The notes under the pieces are model-generated. The model had not been told where the DNA came from and did no database searches. It saw only the letters and a list, made by a program, of their open reading frames with translations. Below are positions 63,701 through 64,000 of a DNA stretch of 64,000 bases, in pieces (position 1 is the stretch's first letter; every line of letters begins with the position of its first letter). The translations under genes were made by a program, and so were the position numbers. This DNA is from Rubrimonas sp036788415 (GTDB taxonomy: Bacteria > Pseudomonadota > Alphaproteobacteria > Rhodobacterales > Rhodobacteraceae). The DNA is taken from the NCBI RefSeq assembly GCF_036788415.1, contig NZ_DAIQNN010000001.1, positions 1 through 64,000 of the forward strand, written 5' to 3'.

Positions 63701-64000
63701 GCGCTCGACCCCGCGAGCGGCGCGGTCCGCATCGCGAGCCGCCCGCATCTCGGCGCCGGCGACTGGACGCTGCACGCCCAGACGACCGCGCGCAGCTGCT
63801 GGGCGGAAACTCCGCCGCCCGCCCCCGCCGCTTCGCCGGCCGATGCGCCCGACCCGACGCTCTACGCGGCGCTCGCCGGCGTCGGGCTCGACTACGGGGC
63901 GGTTTTCCGGCGCGTCGGCGGCCCGCGGTCGGGCGCTGAGGCGGGGTCGGAGGCCGGCGCGGCGCTGACGCGGTCGGCGCTCGCGCGGGGCCGCGTCTGG
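60740..64000 (+). CDS. Type I polyketide synthase (KS-AT-DH..., 3' truncated)
   Basis: 1087 codons are visible and open at the window end. KS domain (about 8-430) with catalytic C179 (DTACSSSLF), H314 (EAHGTGTAVGDP) and H352 (SNFGHLEPA). AT domain (about 535-830) with FSGNGSQWPGMG, S629 (GHSVGEVAA) and the specificity region YPFHG. DH domain from about 900 with H934 (DHAVDGQAAFP). No ACP is seen yet. It begins at a TTG preceded by GGAG (eight bases), since an in-frame stop at 60698 excludes earlier starts. Product unknown; more domains should lie downstream. Confidence 0.93.
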   Translation, partial: MLNRVAAAEIGILGYACRLPGADTPSAFWNVLREGRCVVGRIGPERWSDLSFVNPDRMATGFTYTAAAAVLDDVWSFDAGFFGLSPREAAQMDPQQRVMLEVAWEALEMAGLPPSRVAGRGCGVFVGSSGLDYGTAGAAGDPAAADAQFMTGNTLSIIANRVAHVLDAQGPSYVIDTACSSSLFAFHAACEAIRSGEIEIAIVGGVNMLLSPMPFVGFSRAGMLSPGGLCRPFDAGADGYVRGEGAVAFVIGDMEMARAQGDPVRGVVLGSGINSDGGAGGLSVPSCRRQEELMRKVCAAAGLDPDDLAFVEAHGTGTAVGDPIEARAIGRAFGARRAAPLPIGSAKSNFGHLEPASGLVGLLKAQMALEAGELPRTLHVETPNPAIPFAALNLALTTEPVALPARGAPWAAGVNSFGFGGANAHVAIRQPTAEEAAAPDDAPAPATQAPLILSAASEEALRATAARWRGRLAQADVATTDALVAAAAHRRARLARRLVVVEGGRAARVAALDAFLDGREDGGWVVEQALAGHAAPVAFVFSGNGSQWPGMGLAAYGADAAFRDSFDATAALVAAEGGPDLEAELRGPDLEARLTLADVAQPLLLAIQIATVDALAARGVTPMAVAGHSVGEVAASWACGALSRAQAARLAVRRARRQAPLLGTGGMAAVLASAEAVEALIAARGLRDVAVAADNSPRGATVSGAPEAIDAIIAAARAERVAARRLRVDYPFHGPLMERIREPLLADLADLAPSPSRIPFVSTTEGAVCAGEALDADYWWRNARQPVLFRQAALALTELGAACFVEIGPQPSLQNYVADTLSAQGARFVTAPTLRRQGRGAEDFAVIAARIAALGGAVDDARLFGPPTAMRVDPPLYPWSRKVHRMAQTPEALNVLRAPAARPLLGWRARADEGAWRAVFDLAEPERGAWLADHAVDGQAAFPAAGFVELALEAAAEVLGDGPVELSGFEVLRPLALPPGGRVELRTALDPASGAVRIASRPHLGAGDWTLHAQTTARSCWAETPPPAPAASPADAPDPTLYAALAGVGLDYGAVFRRVGGPRSGAEAGSEAGAALTRSALARGRVW

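Noticed and set aside
60679..63939. Very long Arg-rich reading frame over the PKS region
   Set aside because: It is the +1/+2 shadow of the PKS frame: GC-rich, Arg/Gly-biased and without domains, while the correct frame shows KS, AT and DH active sites.

Overview
The window is a single GC-rich chromosomal segment, densely packed on both strands, and reads as an alphaproteobacterium of the Rhodobacterales. The evidence is the gene order atpD-atpC, the rppH/ctpA/envC/gpmI block, miaA directly before ilvB, and an acetolactate synthase with the GEAS variant of the ThDP-binding motif. No rRNA, tRNA, insertion sequence or CRISPR array was found. The taxonomic placement is an inference from gene content.

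Layout. 1-7.8 kb: 3' end of atpD and atpC; a tightly overlapping minus-strand operon gpmI > envC-like > ctpA > rppH; a FieF-type metal exporter and a TehA/SLAC1-type channel. 7.8-15 kb: an M20 amidohydrolase, an HU-like protein, a trans-sulfuration-type PLP enzyme, a coupled membrane protein/trypsin-like protease pair, and rpsB > tsf. 15-18.5 kb: two proteins built on the same roughly 47-residue TPR-like repeat. 18.6-22 kb: an overlapping operon for pseudouridine breakdown (psuK-like, psuG), a methyltransferase and miaA. 22-25.3 kb: the ilvBN operon, headed by a leader peptide and an intrinsic terminator (attenuator) and interrupted by a Phd/VapC toxin-antitoxin module whose toxin stop codon overlaps the ilvN start. 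25.5-30 kb: an accessory-looking group of subtilase, class III cyclase-TPR protein and a PAP2/vanadium-haloperoxidase protein with seven N-terminal NSN repeats.

30-41.5 kb: transporters. A decayed tctD/tctE/binding-protein operon, frameshifted and truncated, lies divergent from an intact tctCBA tripartite tricarboxylate transporter and an AbrB-family membrane protein. A TAXI-TRAP transporter follows, with uspA and a clear terminator. 41.5-50 kb: heme A synthase, hspQ and a complete seven-gene mrpABCDEFG Na+/H+ antiporter operon. 49.7-57 kb: pyrD, DUF952, a DMT exporter, a class III aminotransferase, mtnP, and small proteins (DUF533, GFA, HAD). One promoter region here carries a perfect CRP-type palindrome. 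57-60.5 kb: a FadR-type regulator, an acyl/oxalyl-CoA ligase and a ketopantoate-reductase-like enzyme in one operon. The window ends inside a modular type I polyketide synthase (KS-AT-DH visible) that starts at a TTG.

The most unusual observations are the toxin-antitoxin module fused by stop/start overlap into the attenuated ilvBN operon; the multi-frameshift decay of the tricarboxylate two-component system next to an intact transporter; the subtilase/cyclase/haloperoxidase group; and the paired proteins sharing a 47-residue repeat.
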